From JAFAGX01 sp963759875 (GTDB lineage Bacteria; Acidobacteriota; Terriglobia; Terriglobales; Acidobacteriaceae): a stretch of DNA of 64,000 nucleotides. Below are positions 26,788 to 36,193 of the stretch, in pieces. The position numbers and the translations under genes were made by a program. The notes under the pieces were generated by a model, which was not told the origin of the DNA, did no database searches, and saw only the letters and a list, made by a program, of their open reading frames with translations. Position 1 is the stretch's first letter. Every line of letters begins with the position of its first letter. The stretch is from NCBI GenBank assembly GCA_963759875.1, contig CAVXBB010000016.1, positions 434,001 through 498,000 of the forward strand, given 5' to 3'.

Positions 26788-27058
26788 ATGCGTGCTGATC
26801 AGTTTGCCGAGACCCTCCGGAGCTGGCGCGGATTGTACAAAGCTGCCTTGTTCGAGACCGACGCGAGCAGGCTACCATTGCGCATCGAAGAAGCCCGGCG
26901 AGCACTGGTCTTTCGATCCCGAGAGCTTTTTGCAGCTTCTCCCAGTTATGACGACGAAGACCGAGGCTATCGAGAATGCCCTCTATGCTCTCCACGCATT
27001 GGAGAATTGTTTGAAATTGAACACAAAAGATCGCAGGCACGCTCCGCGAGCCTCTTAG
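26788..27058 (+). pseudogene. Small helical hypothetical protein, one frameshift
   Basis: About 90 aa in two frames. Frame 1 gives MRADQFAETLRSWRGLYKAALFETD and LPLRIEEARRALVFRSRELF. Frame 2 gives TTKTEAIENALYALHALENCLKL. The two halves read as one helical protein once a single base is removed around 26935-26950, close to a TTTTT run. Total length 271 nt (3n+1) agrees with one inserted base. Similar two-helix proteins occur beside DUF2934 genes in Acidobacteria, as here (38 bp downstream). Function unknown. Confidence 0.55.
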
Positions 27059-27095
27059 AGTTCTGCCACACGGTGTCTGATGGAGAGGTACTTCC

Positions 27096-27308
27096 ATGAT
27101 AGCCAAGTCAAGATCTAGGCAACCTCGCGCAACCAAAACTGCCCAATCAACCGACATCGAGGATCGCATCCGCCACCGCGCCTATCAGTTGTACGAGCAA
27201 CGTGGCACCGTTGATGGCTTCGCCTTGGATGACTGGCTTCAAGCGGAAGCAGAGGTATTGAGAGCGCAGAAGCAACGGAAGGTCAAATCAGCCAAGGCTG
27301 CAAAGTAG
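27096..27308 (+). CDS. DUF2934 protein
   Basis: 70 aa. The core IRHRAYQLYEQRGTVDGFALDDWLQAEAEV is the DUF2934 signature; a basic tail (KQRKVKSAKAAK) follows. Function unknown; common in Acidobacteria and Deltaproteobacteria, often near stress genes. It starts with ATG at 27096. Confidence 0.82.
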   Translation: MIAKSRSRQPRATKTAQSTDIEDRIRHRAYQLYEQRGTVDGFALDDWLQAEAEVLRAQKQRKVKSAKAAK

Positions 27309-27363
27309 CAGATCGAGAGTGGCTGAACGACCATGAATGACAGTACGATCGGTGGGGGAGCAA

Positions 27364-27480
27364 ATGAACCCGTCAGGCATCGACGCGAATGAGTCCGTAA
27401 CCCATCGATCATCGGGGCCGCTGCGCCTGATCTAGTCCAGACGCTACGGGCTCGCGATTCTTTCCGTCGGTGTCGCATTG
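27364..27480 (+). other. Probable true 5' end of the sensor kinase, interrupted by an amber codon
   Basis: ATG 27364 follows GGGGGAG with a 5-nt spacer and opens MNPSGIDANESVTHRSSGP, then TAG at 27433, then SRRYGLAILSVGVALG in the same frame straight into the kinase. The first DUF4118 helix starts upstream of TTG 27478, so the short version lacks part of it. Confidence 0.55.
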
Positions 27481-30327
27481 GGGGCGTCGCTACTCCTGGA
27501 TCATTTCCACTTCCGCGTCCCCTCGGCGCTCTTGCTGTTGTTTGCGGTGGCCATAAGTTCCTGGTATGCAGGAGCGGGACCTGCGGTGTTGGCGGCGATC
27601 CTGTCCACGATCAGCTTCTACTGGTACTTCGTGGAGCCGGTCCACACCATCTACATTTACCGGTCCCAGATCCCATATTTCGTCATTTTTACTGCGTTCG
27701 CTGCGCTCCTGTCTCGGTTCGGCACGTTTCGGCAGCGCGCCGAGGCAGATCTTCGTCGGACTCACGACCAGCTTAAAGTCGAGCGTCCCAAGCTAGGATC
27801 GCGCACCATCGCGCTGCTGTATTTCGCGTTCTCAAGTTGCTGGATCCTATTTACCGACCGCTTGGTGCATGGGCTCGGGTTATCCGATGCATACCTTCTG
27901 AAGGTTTCAGAGGCCAAGGGAATTCTATTCATTTCCTTGAGCACCCTCCTCATGTACGTGCTGGTGGAAAAGGCTTTGCGCCAGCGCCACTCCGTTGCAA
28001 CCGCCTACTGGCAACTCGTGGAGACCGCTCAGGAAGGGGTCTGGTCGGTCGACGCTGAAGGCAAGACGGTATTCGCTAACGAAAACATGGCCGCTATCCT
28101 GGGCACATCGCCGGGGGAGATGATCGGCAAATCCATTCTGCCCTTTGTGCCGCAGGGGAAAAAAGACGAGTTACTGAATCACCTGCTCCAGCGGGAGCAA
28201 GGGCTCCAGGAACACTACGAATTCCCCTTCCTGCGCGCGGACGGGGCTCAAGTCTGGACGTTGCTGCGCGTATCACCGGTTCTAAGGGATGGACAGCACA
28301 GCGGCTGTCTGGCCCTGGTGAGCGACATCACCAAGCGCAAGCATGCCGAGGAGGCGTTGCGTCGTTTGAATCGTGAACTGCAGGCGATCAGCAACTGCAA
28401 CCAGGCCCTCCTGCGGGCCACCGATGAGCAGAGCTTGCTCGAACAAATCTGCCGGATCGTCTGCGACGAGGCGGGCTACCGCATGGCGTTTGTGGCCTAT
28501 GCCGAACACGACGAGGCCAAAAGCGTGCGCCCGGTCGCGTGGAGCGGGGCCGAGGAGGGGTATCTCGCATCTGCCGGCATAACCTGGGCCGACACGGACC
28601 GTGGGCGCGGCCCCACCGGAACGGCCATCCGGAGCGGGAAAACTTGCTGCACTGAGGATTTCGCAACGGATCCTCGACTTGCGCCCTGGCGGGAGATTGC
28701 TTTGCAGCACGGTTTTCGTTCCGGCATCGCTTTGCCGCTCAAGGACGAAAACGACAACGCATTCGGCAGCCTCACCATTCATTCCGCACAGCCCAACGCT
28801 TTTACATCGGAAGAGATTCGGCTGCTTGAGGAACTGGCTGGCGACTTGGCGTTCGGCATCGTCACCCTGCGTTCCGGGGCCGCACGCAAGCGTGCCGAGG
28901 AAGCGCTGCGCGAGAGCGAGACGCGCTTCCGCACGTTTGTGGACCACGCAGGCGACGCCCTATTTGTCTACGATCTCGAGCAACGGACCATTATTGATGT
29001 GAACCGGCAGGCTTGCGAGAGCATTGGTTACACGCGGCAGGAACTGATCGGGAAGACGCCAGGCGCCTTCCACCTGGAATCGGATCAAGCGGAGATGGAA
29101 TTTGGCATCGAGCGGGATGCGACGGGTGAGACCGTCTTCGACACACATTGGCATCGGCGAAAGGATGGGTCAACATTCCCTGTCGAAGTACACACCACCC
29201 TAGTTTCGTATGGCGGACGTCGCTTCCTGTTGAAGGTTGCTCGCGACATCACTGATCGCTTGCGGGCCGAAGAAGCTATCCGTCAGAGCGAAAGGCAGCT
29301 TCGGGATGTAATTGAAGGCATCCCGGCGATCGCCTCGACCATTCGCCTGGATGGATCGCTTGAATTCATCAATAAACGATGGCAGGAATATACGGGTATG
29401 TCGGTAGAAGAGTCAGTAGGCCCGGGATGGCAAAGTGCTGGTCACCCCCAAGACATGGGCCATTATCTCGAGAAGAGGCGTGCCGCACTAGCCAGTGGGG
29501 ATCCATTCGAGGATGAGGCTCGCATCCGTTCCAGAGATGGAAAATACCGTTGGTTCCTACTTCGCGGAGTGCCGCTGCGGGATGCACGAGGAAATATCAT
29601 TAGGTGGTACGCAACCGCGATTGACATCGACGATCGTAAGCGGGCGGAAGAAGTGCGCCTGGAAGAGCGGGTTCGCGAGCGGACCCGCATTGCTCGAGAG
29701 CTACACGATACTCTTTTGCAGAGTTTTCAAGGAACGCTACTTCATTTTCAAGCTGCCTCTAGCCTGTTGCCCACCCGCACGGCTGAAGCCAAGAGGATGC
29801 TTGATAGTGCGATTGACATGGCTGCGCAAGCGATTACCGAAGGCCGTGATGCGATACAGGGGTTGCGCTCACCCGAGGTCGAAATCAACGACCTGGCAGT
29901 CGCTATAAGGACCTTTGGAGAGAGTCTCGCAGCCGATCGCGGAGACGATGGCTCTCCCGTATTCCAGGTCGAGCTTGTAGGCGTTGCCCGTGAGCTGGAT
30001 CCGACTTTTGCCGGCGAGGTTTACCGCATCGCCATCGAGGCCCTCCGCAATAGCTTCCAACATGCCGAAGCCCGGCACATAAAGGTAGAGATCCACCACG
30101 AAGAAAAGGAATTCAGGGTTCTTGTTCGCGATGATGGAAAGGGGATCGACTCAAAATCCTTGGGTGCTGAGGGCGTCAAAGGACACTATGGCTTGCATGG
30201 CATGCGCGAACGGGCCAAACTGATTGGGAGTGAAATAGTGATCCGTAGTGAGGTCGGCGCGGGCACAGAAGTCGAGCTCCGCGTTGCTGCCATCACCGCA
30301 TATGCGGCGTATGTGGCCTCATCTTAG
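27478..30327 (+). CDS. Membrane sensor histidine kinase (DUF4118-PAS-GAF-PAS-PAS-HisKA_3-HATPase)
   Basis: 949 aa as an uninterrupted frame from TTG 27478. Residues ~1-85 form KdpD-like DUF4118 helices; another membrane pair is at ~105-165. Then a PAS domain (~175-290), a GAF domain (~310-460), two PAS domains (~480-590, ~605-725), a NarX-type HisKA_3 dimerisation helix with the phospho-His motif RIARELHDTLLQSFQG, and an ATPase domain with VRDDGKG and GLHGMRERA. The gene probably begins upstream at ATG 27364, which has GGGGGAG ahead of it and is in frame, but codon 24 of that version is TAG (27433-27435) where Gln would fit. Either a premature stop or a read error. No response regulator is adjacent. 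Confidence 0.85.
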   Translation: MGASLLLDHFHFRVPSALLLLFAVAISSWYAGAGPAVLAAILSTISFYWYFVEPVHTIYIYRSQIPYFVIFTAFAALLSRFGTFRQRAEADLRRTHDQLKVERPKLGSRTIALLYFAFSSCWILFTDRLVHGLGLSDAYLLKVSEAKGILFISLSTLLMYVLVEKALRQRHSVATAYWQLVETAQEGVWSVDAEGKTVFANENMAAILGTSPGEMIGKSILPFVPQGKKDELLNHLLQREQGLQEHYEFPFLRADGAQVWTLLRVSPVLRDGQHSGCLALVSDITKRKHAEEALRRLNRELQAISNCNQALLRATDEQSLLEQICRIVCDEAGYRMAFVAYAEHDEAKSVRPVAWSGAEEGYLASAGITWADTDRGRGPTGTAIRSGKTCCTEDFATDPRLAPWREIALQHGFRSGIALPLKDENDNAFGSLTIHSAQPNAFTSEEIRLLEELAGDLAFGIVTLRSGAARKRAEEALRESETRFRTFVDHAGDALFVYDLEQRTIIDVNRQACESIGYTRQELIGKTPGAFHLESDQAEMEFGIERDATGETVFDTHWHRRKDGSTFPVEVHTTLVSYGGRRFLLKVARDITDRLRAEEAIRQSERQLRDVIEGIPAIASTIRLDGSLEFINKRWQEYTGMSVEESVGPGWQSAGHPQDMGHYLEKRRAALASGDPFEDEARIRSRDGKYRWFLLRGVPLRDARGNIIRWYATAIDIDDRKRAEEVRLEERVRERTRIARELHDTLLQSFQGTLLHFQAASSLLPTRTAEAKRMLDSAIDMAAQAITEGRDAIQGLRSPEVEINDLAVAIRTFGESLAADRGDDGSPVFQVELVGVARELDPTFAGEVYRIAIEALRNSFQHAEARHIKVEIHHEEKEFRVLVRDDGKGIDSKSLGAEGVKGHYGLHGMRERAKLIGSEIVIRSEVGAGTEVELRVAAITAYAAYVASS

Positions 30328-30626
30328 CCACACATTCAAGACCCTTGAAAAGCGCCGGCGGAGATTCCGGATCGGGGGCCGGCAATCCAACAAGCACCCA
30401 CTTGGATGTATAGTCGGCATGTCGTACATCTGGTCTGCCGACGCCGCAGTTCCGAGCGGATCACGGGCAACTCGGAAGTAATCCCATAACCGAGAAGCCC
30501 GACTGTTAGAGACCTCTGGATAGCTTACGTAACCAGGCGATTACACTCAAAATACCTTCGGCCGCGACCACGGTGATTGGCGATTTTGGATCACTAATGA
30601 TGCTGCATTGTGGGAAACTATTCTGA

Positions 30627-31517
30627 ATGCGAATCACAGTGTTCGGCGCGACTGGATTGCTCGGCAAAGCGCTCCTTCGAGAATGGAAAACAGGCGAAGT
30701 GGTTGGACTTGGGTCCAAGGACGCCGATATTCGCGATCGCGATCAAGTTCGGCAGGCGATCGAATGCACGCGTCCGGAATGGATCGTCAATGCTGCTGCC
30801 TACGCCGATGTTGACGGGTGCGAAAGCAATCAGCAGCTGGCCTTCGATGTAAATCTTCATGGCGCAGTTAATGTGGCCCAGACTGCGAAGGACTATGGCT
30901 CGCGGCTTCTGTTTCTGAGCACAGACTATGTTTTTGACGGGCTCAGCACCAGCCCGTACGAAGCTAACCACACAAGGACTCCCCGCAGTATTTATGGAAA
31001 ATCCAAAGCACAAGCTGAAGAACAAATCAGCGGGATACTGCCCGAGGCCTGTATTGTTCGCACGTCATGGTTGTTCGGAATGGGCGGGAAATGCTTTCCG
31101 GATACGATTTTGAAACTGGCTGCGACCAGATCGGAAATTGAGGTCGTCGATGATCAGCGCGGTTCTCCCACGCATGCGCCAGATCTTGCACGCGCGATTA
31201 TCCGGCTCTGCCGTCTGGACGCGAGCGGAATCGTACACTCCACTAATAGCGGCGATTGCACGTGGTATGAGTTTGCACGTGAGATCGTAGCCGGCGCGGG
31301 ATTAAACACTGTCGTTCGGCCGACCACCAGTGAGAAGCTTGTGCGTCCCGCTGAGCGGCCGAAATACTCAGTGTTATCCCCTACGAGCTTGCACGAGCAC
31401 GGAATAGTCATGCCGCATTGGAAGGACGCATTGCAGGAGTACTTACTGGCGCGGAAAACCGCGACCTTGTCAGCACCAGTTCCGCCAAACCTGAGTAGAT
31501 CAAGCTCATTGCCTTAG
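30627..31517 (+). CDS. rfbD: dTDP-4-dehydrorhamnose reductase
   Basis: Last step of dTDP-L-rhamnose synthesis for surface polysaccharides. 296 aa, extended short-chain dehydrogenase: NADP(H) loop GATGLLGKAL at residues ~7-16, NAAAYADVDGCE, STDYVFDG, the catalytic YGKSK (Tyr-x3-Lys), and VRTSWLFG. The other rml genes are not in the window. The ATG at 30627 has no strong Shine-Dalgarno. Confidence 0.92.
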   Translation: MRITVFGATGLLGKALLREWKTGEVVGLGSKDADIRDRDQVRQAIECTRPEWIVNAAAYADVDGCESNQQLAFDVNLHGAVNVAQTAKDYGSRLLFLSTDYVFDGLSTSPYEANHTRTPRSIYGKSKAQAEEQISGILPEACIVRTSWLFGMGGKCFPDTILKLAATRSEIEVVDDQRGSPTHAPDLARAIIRLCRLDASGIVHSTNSGDCTWYEFAREIVAGAGLNTVVRPTTSEKLVRPAERPKYSVLSPTSLHEHGIVMPHWKDALQEYLLARKTATLSAPVPPNLSRSSSLP

Positions 31518-31636
31518 AACCAGCGAAAAAAGTGGGCAAACGCTGAGAAATCGATGGTAAAACGAGTGTAGAATCTTTCGCCATCAGCACGGTGCATAAG
31601 CCGTGCGTGGCACGGATTTCACCCAGGGGGTCCACC

Positions 31637-32818
31637 ATGCAGCTTCGAACGAGTTTGATAGTCGCGCTCACCTTAGCGACGCCATTAACAAGCTTTGCTG
31701 ATTTCCGATACGACGAGACCACCAAGGTCACCGGTGGTTCCATTGTCAGCATGACAAAGTTTCTCGGCGCTTTCAGCAAGAACGCACGTCAGATCACCGA
31801 TCCCGTCAACAGTACCATCCTTGTGAAAGGAAACAGGAAAGCTCAGATTACTCAGGAGAGCACCGAAATCATTGACCTTGATCACGAGACCATTACAAAA
31901 ATCGATCACGTCAAGAAACAGTATTCGGTGACCACGTTTCAGGAAATGAAAGCGGCAATGGAAGAAGCCGAGAAGAAAGCACAGCAGGAGCAGCAGTCGC
32001 AGCCGCAAACGCCGCAGCAGCCAACCACTCCAAGCGCTCCACCTCCGGAAATGCACTTCAAAGTAAACGTGAACAATACCGGCCTCAGTAAACCTGTCGC
32101 GGGCCTCAATGCCAAACAGTCGATCTTGAAAATGTCTCTCGAGGCCAAAGACCAAAAGTCAGGACAAACCGGCAACATGGCGATGAACAATGACATGTGG
32201 ATGGTCCCGGAGATCCCCGGCTACAGCGAGATACATGAGTTCGAGGAACGCATGGCTGCAAAGATGGATAGGGGCTACAGTGACGCAATGCCTGCCTTGA
32301 TGACGCCTCAGACACTTCAGGCACAACCGGGAATGTTTACAGGAATGTCTGATATGGCAGAGCAGATGTCGAAACTGCACGGGGTTCCTGTATCCCAGGT
32401 CGTGCGCATCGGTTCAACCACTGACGGTAGCTTCCTGCCCGCCGATTCCGAAGCGGCGCTTCCGCAATCCAACGGCCCAAATGCCGGATCAGTGGCGAAC
32501 CAAGCGGCTTCCAATGCGACCAATTCAGCGGCAAACACTGCGACCGCCAATGCCGAGAACAAAGTCGGTGGCCATATGGGGAGCTTTGGCGGAGTGCCAT
32601 CTAGCCTAGGGAATCTGGGCTTTGGCGGATTTCACAAGAAGAAGCAGCAGCAACAACAGCAAGCAACCGCGACTCCGCCGGCCCAGACTTGGACGGTTCT
32701 CATGGAATCGAGCATCGAAATGACGAATTTCTCTTCTGCTTCGATCGATCCGGCGCTGTTCAATGTACCTGCGGGATACAGTAAAGTGCCGTCGGAGTAC
32801 CAGAAGACGCACCAATAG
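31637..32818 (+). CDS. Exported Gln/Asn-rich hypothetical protein
   Basis: 393 aa from ATG 31637, preceded by AGGGGG. Signal peptide residues 1-~21 (SLIVALTLATPLTSFA). Residues ~20-120 form beta-rich sequence (FRYDETTKVTGGSI, TEIIDLDHETITKIDHVKKQYSV), which resembles exported lipid-carrier-like domains in Acidobacteria. A Gln/Pro-rich stretch (~115-135), an Ala/Asn-rich stretch (~285-315) and a short poly-Gln run (~335-341) follow. I do not know a function. Confidence 0.65.
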   Translation: MQLRTSLIVALTLATPLTSFADFRYDETTKVTGGSIVSMTKFLGAFSKNARQITDPVNSTILVKGNRKAQITQESTEIIDLDHETITKIDHVKKQYSVTTFQEMKAAMEEAEKKAQQEQQSQPQTPQQPTTPSAPPPEMHFKVNVNNTGLSKPVAGLNAKQSILKMSLEAKDQKSGQTGNMAMNNDMWMVPEIPGYSEIHEFEERMAAKMDRGYSDAMPALMTPQTLQAQPGMFTGMSDMAEQMSKLHGVPVSQVVRIGSTTDGSFLPADSEAALPQSNGPNAGSVANQAASNATNSAANTATANAENKVGGHMGSFGGVPSSLGNLGFGGFHKKKQQQQQQATATPPAQTWTVLMESSIEMTNFSSASIDPALFNVPAGYSKVPSEYQKTHQ

Positions 32819-32831
32819 AACTGCGTCGGAA

Positions 32832-33340
32832 CTACGCCCAGAAGGTTCGATCAAGAGTCCGGTACTGTATCGCTTCGGCGATATGTTTGGGGTGGATCGC
32901 AGCGTCGCCTTCCAGATCGGCGATGGTTCGCGCCACTTTCAAAATGCGGTCGTGTGCGCGGGCTGTGAGTCCCTGCTGAACCATGGCCCGCTCAAGCAAG
33001 CGCTCGCAATCGGCTGAAAGCTCGCAGAATGCGCGAATGTGCCGCGGCGCCATTTGAGCATTGCAATAAAGCTTCTCGCGAGAAGAACCGGAAAATCGTT
33101 TCAACTGTAGTTCTCGGGCCCGCATCACTCTACTTCGGATAGCACCTGATCCTTCCGGTTCCACTCCAGAACGCATTTCTTTGTAGTTCACCGCAGGGAC
33201 GTCGATGTGAATGTCAATGCGATCAAGCAGCGGCCCCGAAATCTTAGACATATACCGCTGAATCATTGGTGATGTGCAGTGGCACTCGCGGGTGCGGTCG
33301 TTAAAGTAACCACAAGGCTGCGGGTACTTTCATTGCTGAC
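32832..33340 (-). pseudogene. comM: ComM/YifB Mg-chelatase-like ATPase, C-terminal remnant
   Basis: The intact piece (32832-33266) is the YifB C-terminus: MIQRYMSKISGPLLDRIDIHIDVP, then the Mg_chelatase C domain ending HPKHIAEAIQYRTLDR. Upstream the same frame continues DRTRECHCTSP. Then CGYFND and a trace of AMNP appear with small indels near 33325-33335. Beyond ~33340 similarity stops. So about two thirds of the ~510-aa protein, including Walker A, is missing. ComM is a helicase for branch migration in transformation; here it is dead, and the break marks the left edge of an accessory region. Confidence 0.8.
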
Positions 33341-33395
33341 AAGCAACTCATCTATTTGCCTATACCAGCGATGTGAGGAAGAAACAGCCGAACGG

Positions 33396-33530
33396 ATGTG
33401 TTCTTACCCCGATGAGTTTTACAGAGCACTAGAAGCGCTGGGTTTCACGGATTGGGGAGTCCGCTTCGCCGACGCGCCTGACGCGGGCCCTAGGTACGCT
33501 GTCCAGGCTGCGCGTATCGGATGGCGGTGA
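33396..33530 (+). CDS. Possible small protein
   Basis: 44 codons from ATG 33396 (MCSYPDEFYRALEALGFTDWGVRFADAP...). Composition looks coding and it sits 21 bp ahead of the next small gene, but no family is recognised. The frame is open further upstream over the comM remnant, where it is not believable. Confidence 0.3.
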   Translation: MCSYPDEFYRALEALGFTDWGVRFADAPDAGPRYAVQAARIGWR

Positions 33531-33551
33531 TACGCACAAAAAGGAGAAACC

Positions 33552-33833
33552 GTGAGAATTCCAACAGATGCAACCGAGAGAGCGGATCTCTTGAACAAAC
33601 TTCGCGAAGCCGTCGCCTTTCAAATCGGGCTTTGGGACGCGGCTGGCTCGATCAGTGATGCATTAAAATGCGACCGACGAGACGTACTGGATTACGTCAG
33701 TGGTAGGGCCATTGTCGCCGACGATGGCATGGAGTTAAGTCAGGATGATCTGAACGACCTTTTGGGCATAGGGGTTCCCGGGAGAGTGATCGTCGGCAAA
33801 CCATTGAGCAACGCTAAGCGGCAGTCTCACTGA
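33552..33833 (+). CDS. Small hypothetical protein
   Basis: 93 aa from GTG 33552, with AGGAG at 33542-33546 and a 5-nt spacer, which decides the start. Helical N-terminus (TERADLLNKLREAVAFQIGLWDAAGSISDAL), then CDRRDVLDYVSGRAIVADDG, acidic in the middle. No known family; possibly a small regulatory or antitoxin-like protein, but there is no partner toxin that I can identify. Confidence 0.5.
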   Translation: MRIPTDATERADLLNKLREAVAFQIGLWDAAGSISDALKCDRRDVLDYVSGRAIVADDGMELSQDDLNDLLGIGVPGRVIVGKPLSNAKRQSH

Positions 33834-33995
33834 CAAGGATCAAGATTTCTGAACAACCAAAGGGCTATTAAAGGCCGGCCGATAACGGTGGAACGCCTTC
33901 TCTACTGGGAACGCGGGTAAAGTGGCGAAGTAGTATGCATTTCAGAACCTGGATCCTCCCTTCCCGCAGCCCATGTGCGCCACCCTCGCTAAGTT

Positions 33996-34199
33996 TCACA
34001 GCGACGACACCTTCGCCGGCAGCAATCTCTGAAGCACGTTCCCAATCACGAAAGGCTGGTGCTCCCCCGCGCTTCCCACCAATGTGTATGTCCGCTCAAA
34101 TCCGTTTCGTCCCCAGACCTTCATTTCCCAACCATCACTCTCCCCGGAACCAACGAGCGACACCGCCCAGGCTCTGTCACGCACAGCGGAGTGCTTCAC
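33996..34199 (-). CDS. Small hypothetical protein
   Basis: About 67 aa. The segment WEMKVWGRNGFERTYTLVGSAGEHQPFVIGNVLQRLLP has a strand-strand-helix look and coding-like codon use. It is the best explanation of this stretch; the opposite-strand frame (33935-34282) is Pro/Ser-rich noise. The GTG start at 34199 is tentative. Confidence 0.4.
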   Translation of the reverse strand: MKHSAVRDRAWAVSLVGSGESDGWEMKVWGRNGFERTYTLVGSAGEHQPFVIGNVLQRLLPAKVSSL

Positions 34200-34278
34200 C
34201 CACCGACGTCGTACCCTGCCCGGCTAGCGCATATACACGGGATCAACACACGTCACGATCACAGAGGAGAAATCACCC

Positions 34279-34664
34279 ATGAACCACTACGGAGCCAAAG
34301 ACTTGGCCGACAGCCTTCGGCGCAGCACACTTGAAGGCTTCGACTTTCGCCGATTGTTTCAAAGTATTATGGCCGAGGAGCAGACTTCTCGCAGCAAGGC
34401 TCAGATCATCGCTGTTCTGCGCGACGATGGGGAACGCTGGGCAAAGTGGTTGGAGCGCCAATCCGACGATTTTCTCGCGGAGAGACTCAAATCCCTGCCG
34501 GCATGACGCCACCCAACAAGACCCGCTTCGAGATGCTACTGAGCACCAAGGAACGCGAGATGCATCACCGCGGACAACTAATTCTGATCGAGCGGATGCT
34601 GGGAATCGTGCCGCACCTAACTCGCCGGATGCAGGAGCGTATGGCGACGACGTCTAGGGATTCG
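34279..34664 (+). pseudogene. DinB family protein, internally deleted and frameshifted
   Basis: ATG 34279 has AGAGGAG upstream and opens MNHYGAKDLADSLRR, then jumps to STLEGFDFRRLFQSIMAEEQTSRSKAQIIAVL and DDFLAERL. After a shift near 34490-34500 the other frame gives GMTPPNKTRFEMLLSTKEREMHHRGQL and GIVPHLTRRMQ, the DinB C-terminus with its metal His pair. Compared with typical ~165-aa relatives, about 40-50 residues including the first metal His are missing. Such four-helix proteins are metal-dependent thiol S-transferase relatives; this copy cannot be functional. An out-of-frame tail runs on to 34985. Confidence 0.7.
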
Positions 34665-34745
34665 GGTGCTAACATGCCAGCCCGGGTTCGCCGTACTGCC
34701 TTTTTATCTCCAACCGGCGGGGGGGCAGCCCGTCCCAAGCACCCG

Positions 34746-34765
34746 AAACCCGTCGGCGGGTTTTT
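34746..34765 (+). terminator. Rho-independent terminator-like hairpin
   Basis: AAACCCG (34746-34752), loop TCGG, CGGGTTT (34757-34763), followed by two more T. It forms a perfect 7-bp stem with a tetraloop and a run of five T, downstream of the dinB remnant. Confidence 0.55.
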
Positions 34766-34997
34766 GGCACAGCACCACGACGGTTTTATGGGACGGTCGC
34801 AGCTTCCGTTTAGCAGCAAGTGGCACACTTCAGTTGACAAAATCACACAAGCCTATCGAAGTGAAGACCCATGCGGATACCGGAGTTCGCGAAAATTCTC
34901 GCCGCGCAAGTTGGGAACTGGTTGCGAAGGAGCCACTCTTCGCGTGAACTTTGGGATCGGCTGGCGGAGTTTCCCAGGATGCTAAGATCTCTGCGTT

Positions 34998-36023
34998 GTG
35001 ACATCGATCCCCGCCACCATGCGTGCTGTGCAGCTTAGAGCCTATGATGGCAAACTGGAGAGTATCGCCGTTGTTGAGTTACCTGTACCTCGTCCTGGAC
35101 CGGGACAAGTACTAATCCGCGTCGCCGCTTCGCCAATCAATCCATCGGACCTGATGTTCATTCGAGGACTTTATGGCTTCAAGAAGCCTCTTCCCGCTAT
35201 TCCCGGGTTTGAAGGCAGCGGCACGGTGGTCGAAGCCGGAAGCGGGACGATGCCGTGGTTCCTGAAGGGACGGCGTGTGGCCTGTGCCGCCGCAGACCCG
35301 AACATCGCCGGCGGCATGTGGGCTGAATACCTCGTCACCTCCGCGCAATTGTGCGTACCGCTGAGCAAGCAGGTGGACCTGGAACAGGGCGCGACGATGC
35401 TCGTCAACCCGCTTACGGCCTGGGCGCTGATGGAAGAGGCCCGGCTCGGCCGGCATCGGGCAGTCGTGCAGACGGCCGCAGCGAGTGCGCTCGGACGCAT
35501 GGTGGTGCGGCTCGGGCAAAAGTTTTCTATTCCTACCATCAACGTTGTGCGTCGCGCTGAACAGGTGGATCTCCTACGCAAGATGGGTGCCGAGCATGTA
35601 CTGAATACCAGTGATCCCGGATCCGATGCCAGTCTTGGAGATCTCTGCCACAGACTCGGGGCCAGCATCGGCTTCGACGCAGTGGCTGGGGAAATGTCGG
35701 CACGCGTGCTACGCACGCAGCCCCGCGGGAGTCGCCTGCTCGTTTATGGCGCATTATCGCTGGAGGCCAGCCTGATCGACCCGGCATCGCTAATCTTCGA
35801 AGGAAAGCGCGTGGAAGGCTTCTGGCTCACTGCATGGCTGCGACAAAGAAACATGCTTAGCCAACTCTGCGTTACACGCCACGTCCAGCAAATGCTTGCG
35901 GGTGATCTGAAGACCGAGATTCAAGCAAGACTTCCCCTGGAAGAGGCCACGAGAGGGTTGGAACAGTACGCGGCCAACATGACAGGGGGAAAGATTCTGC
36001 TTCTGCCTCTAAGGACGGGGTAG
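34998..36023 (+). CDS. Zinc-independent alcohol dehydrogenase/quinone oxidoreductase family protein
   Basis: 341 aa (GTG 34998; ATG 35019 is also possible), medium-chain dehydrogenase fold. N-terminal GroES-like domain: VELPVPRPGPGQVLIRVAASPINPSD and PGFEGSGTVVEAG. The nucleotide domain is atypical: AAASALGRMVVRLGQK replaces the usual AxGGVG loop, followed by VVRRAEQVDLLRKMGAEHVLNT. Zinc-binding Cys/His residues are absent, as in quinone oxidoreductases and enoyl reductases. The substrate is unknown. It is intact although remnants lie on both sides. Confidence 0.83.
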   Translation: MTSIPATMRAVQLRAYDGKLESIAVVELPVPRPGPGQVLIRVAASPINPSDLMFIRGLYGFKKPLPAIPGFEGSGTVVEAGSGTMPWFLKGRRVACAAADPNIAGGMWAEYLVTSAQLCVPLSKQVDLEQGATMLVNPLTAWALMEEARLGRHRAVVQTAAASALGRMVVRLGQKFSIPTINVVRRAEQVDLLRKMGAEHVLNTSDPGSDASLGDLCHRLGASIGFDAVAGEMSARVLRTQPRGSRLLVYGALSLEASLIDPASLIFEGKRVEGFWLTAWLRQRNMLSQLCVTRHVQQMLAGDLKTEIQARLPLEEATRGLEQYAANMTGGKILLLPLRTG

Positions 36024-36193
36024 GGGTCACGGTAGGGACTCGATGCCTGACAATCGGCCGCCGCACTCCCAAGGCTAGATCAAGCGTGCCCGTTTTCCTC
36101 ATTCAGGTGTGGTGGCGGCTCAACGATCGGATTAAGAAGACCGCGCTGCCTGCTTAAGAGTTATCCTTTCTCACATGTGCGGGGGAACAGCCA

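Noticed and set aside
27433..27435. In-frame UAG codons (also 52872-52874) as evidence for amber recoding
   Set aside because: Normal genes here end in TAG (for example RNase J at 6737), and no context suggests pyrrolysine; point mutation or error is simpler.
33935..34282. 115-codon Pro/Ser-rich plus-strand frame
   Set aside because: Low-complexity composition; the opposite strand has a better candidate.
34446..34985. 179-codon plus-strand frame as a new gene
   Set aside because: Only codons ~20-75 are meaningful (DinB C-terminus); the tail crosses a terminator-like hairpin.
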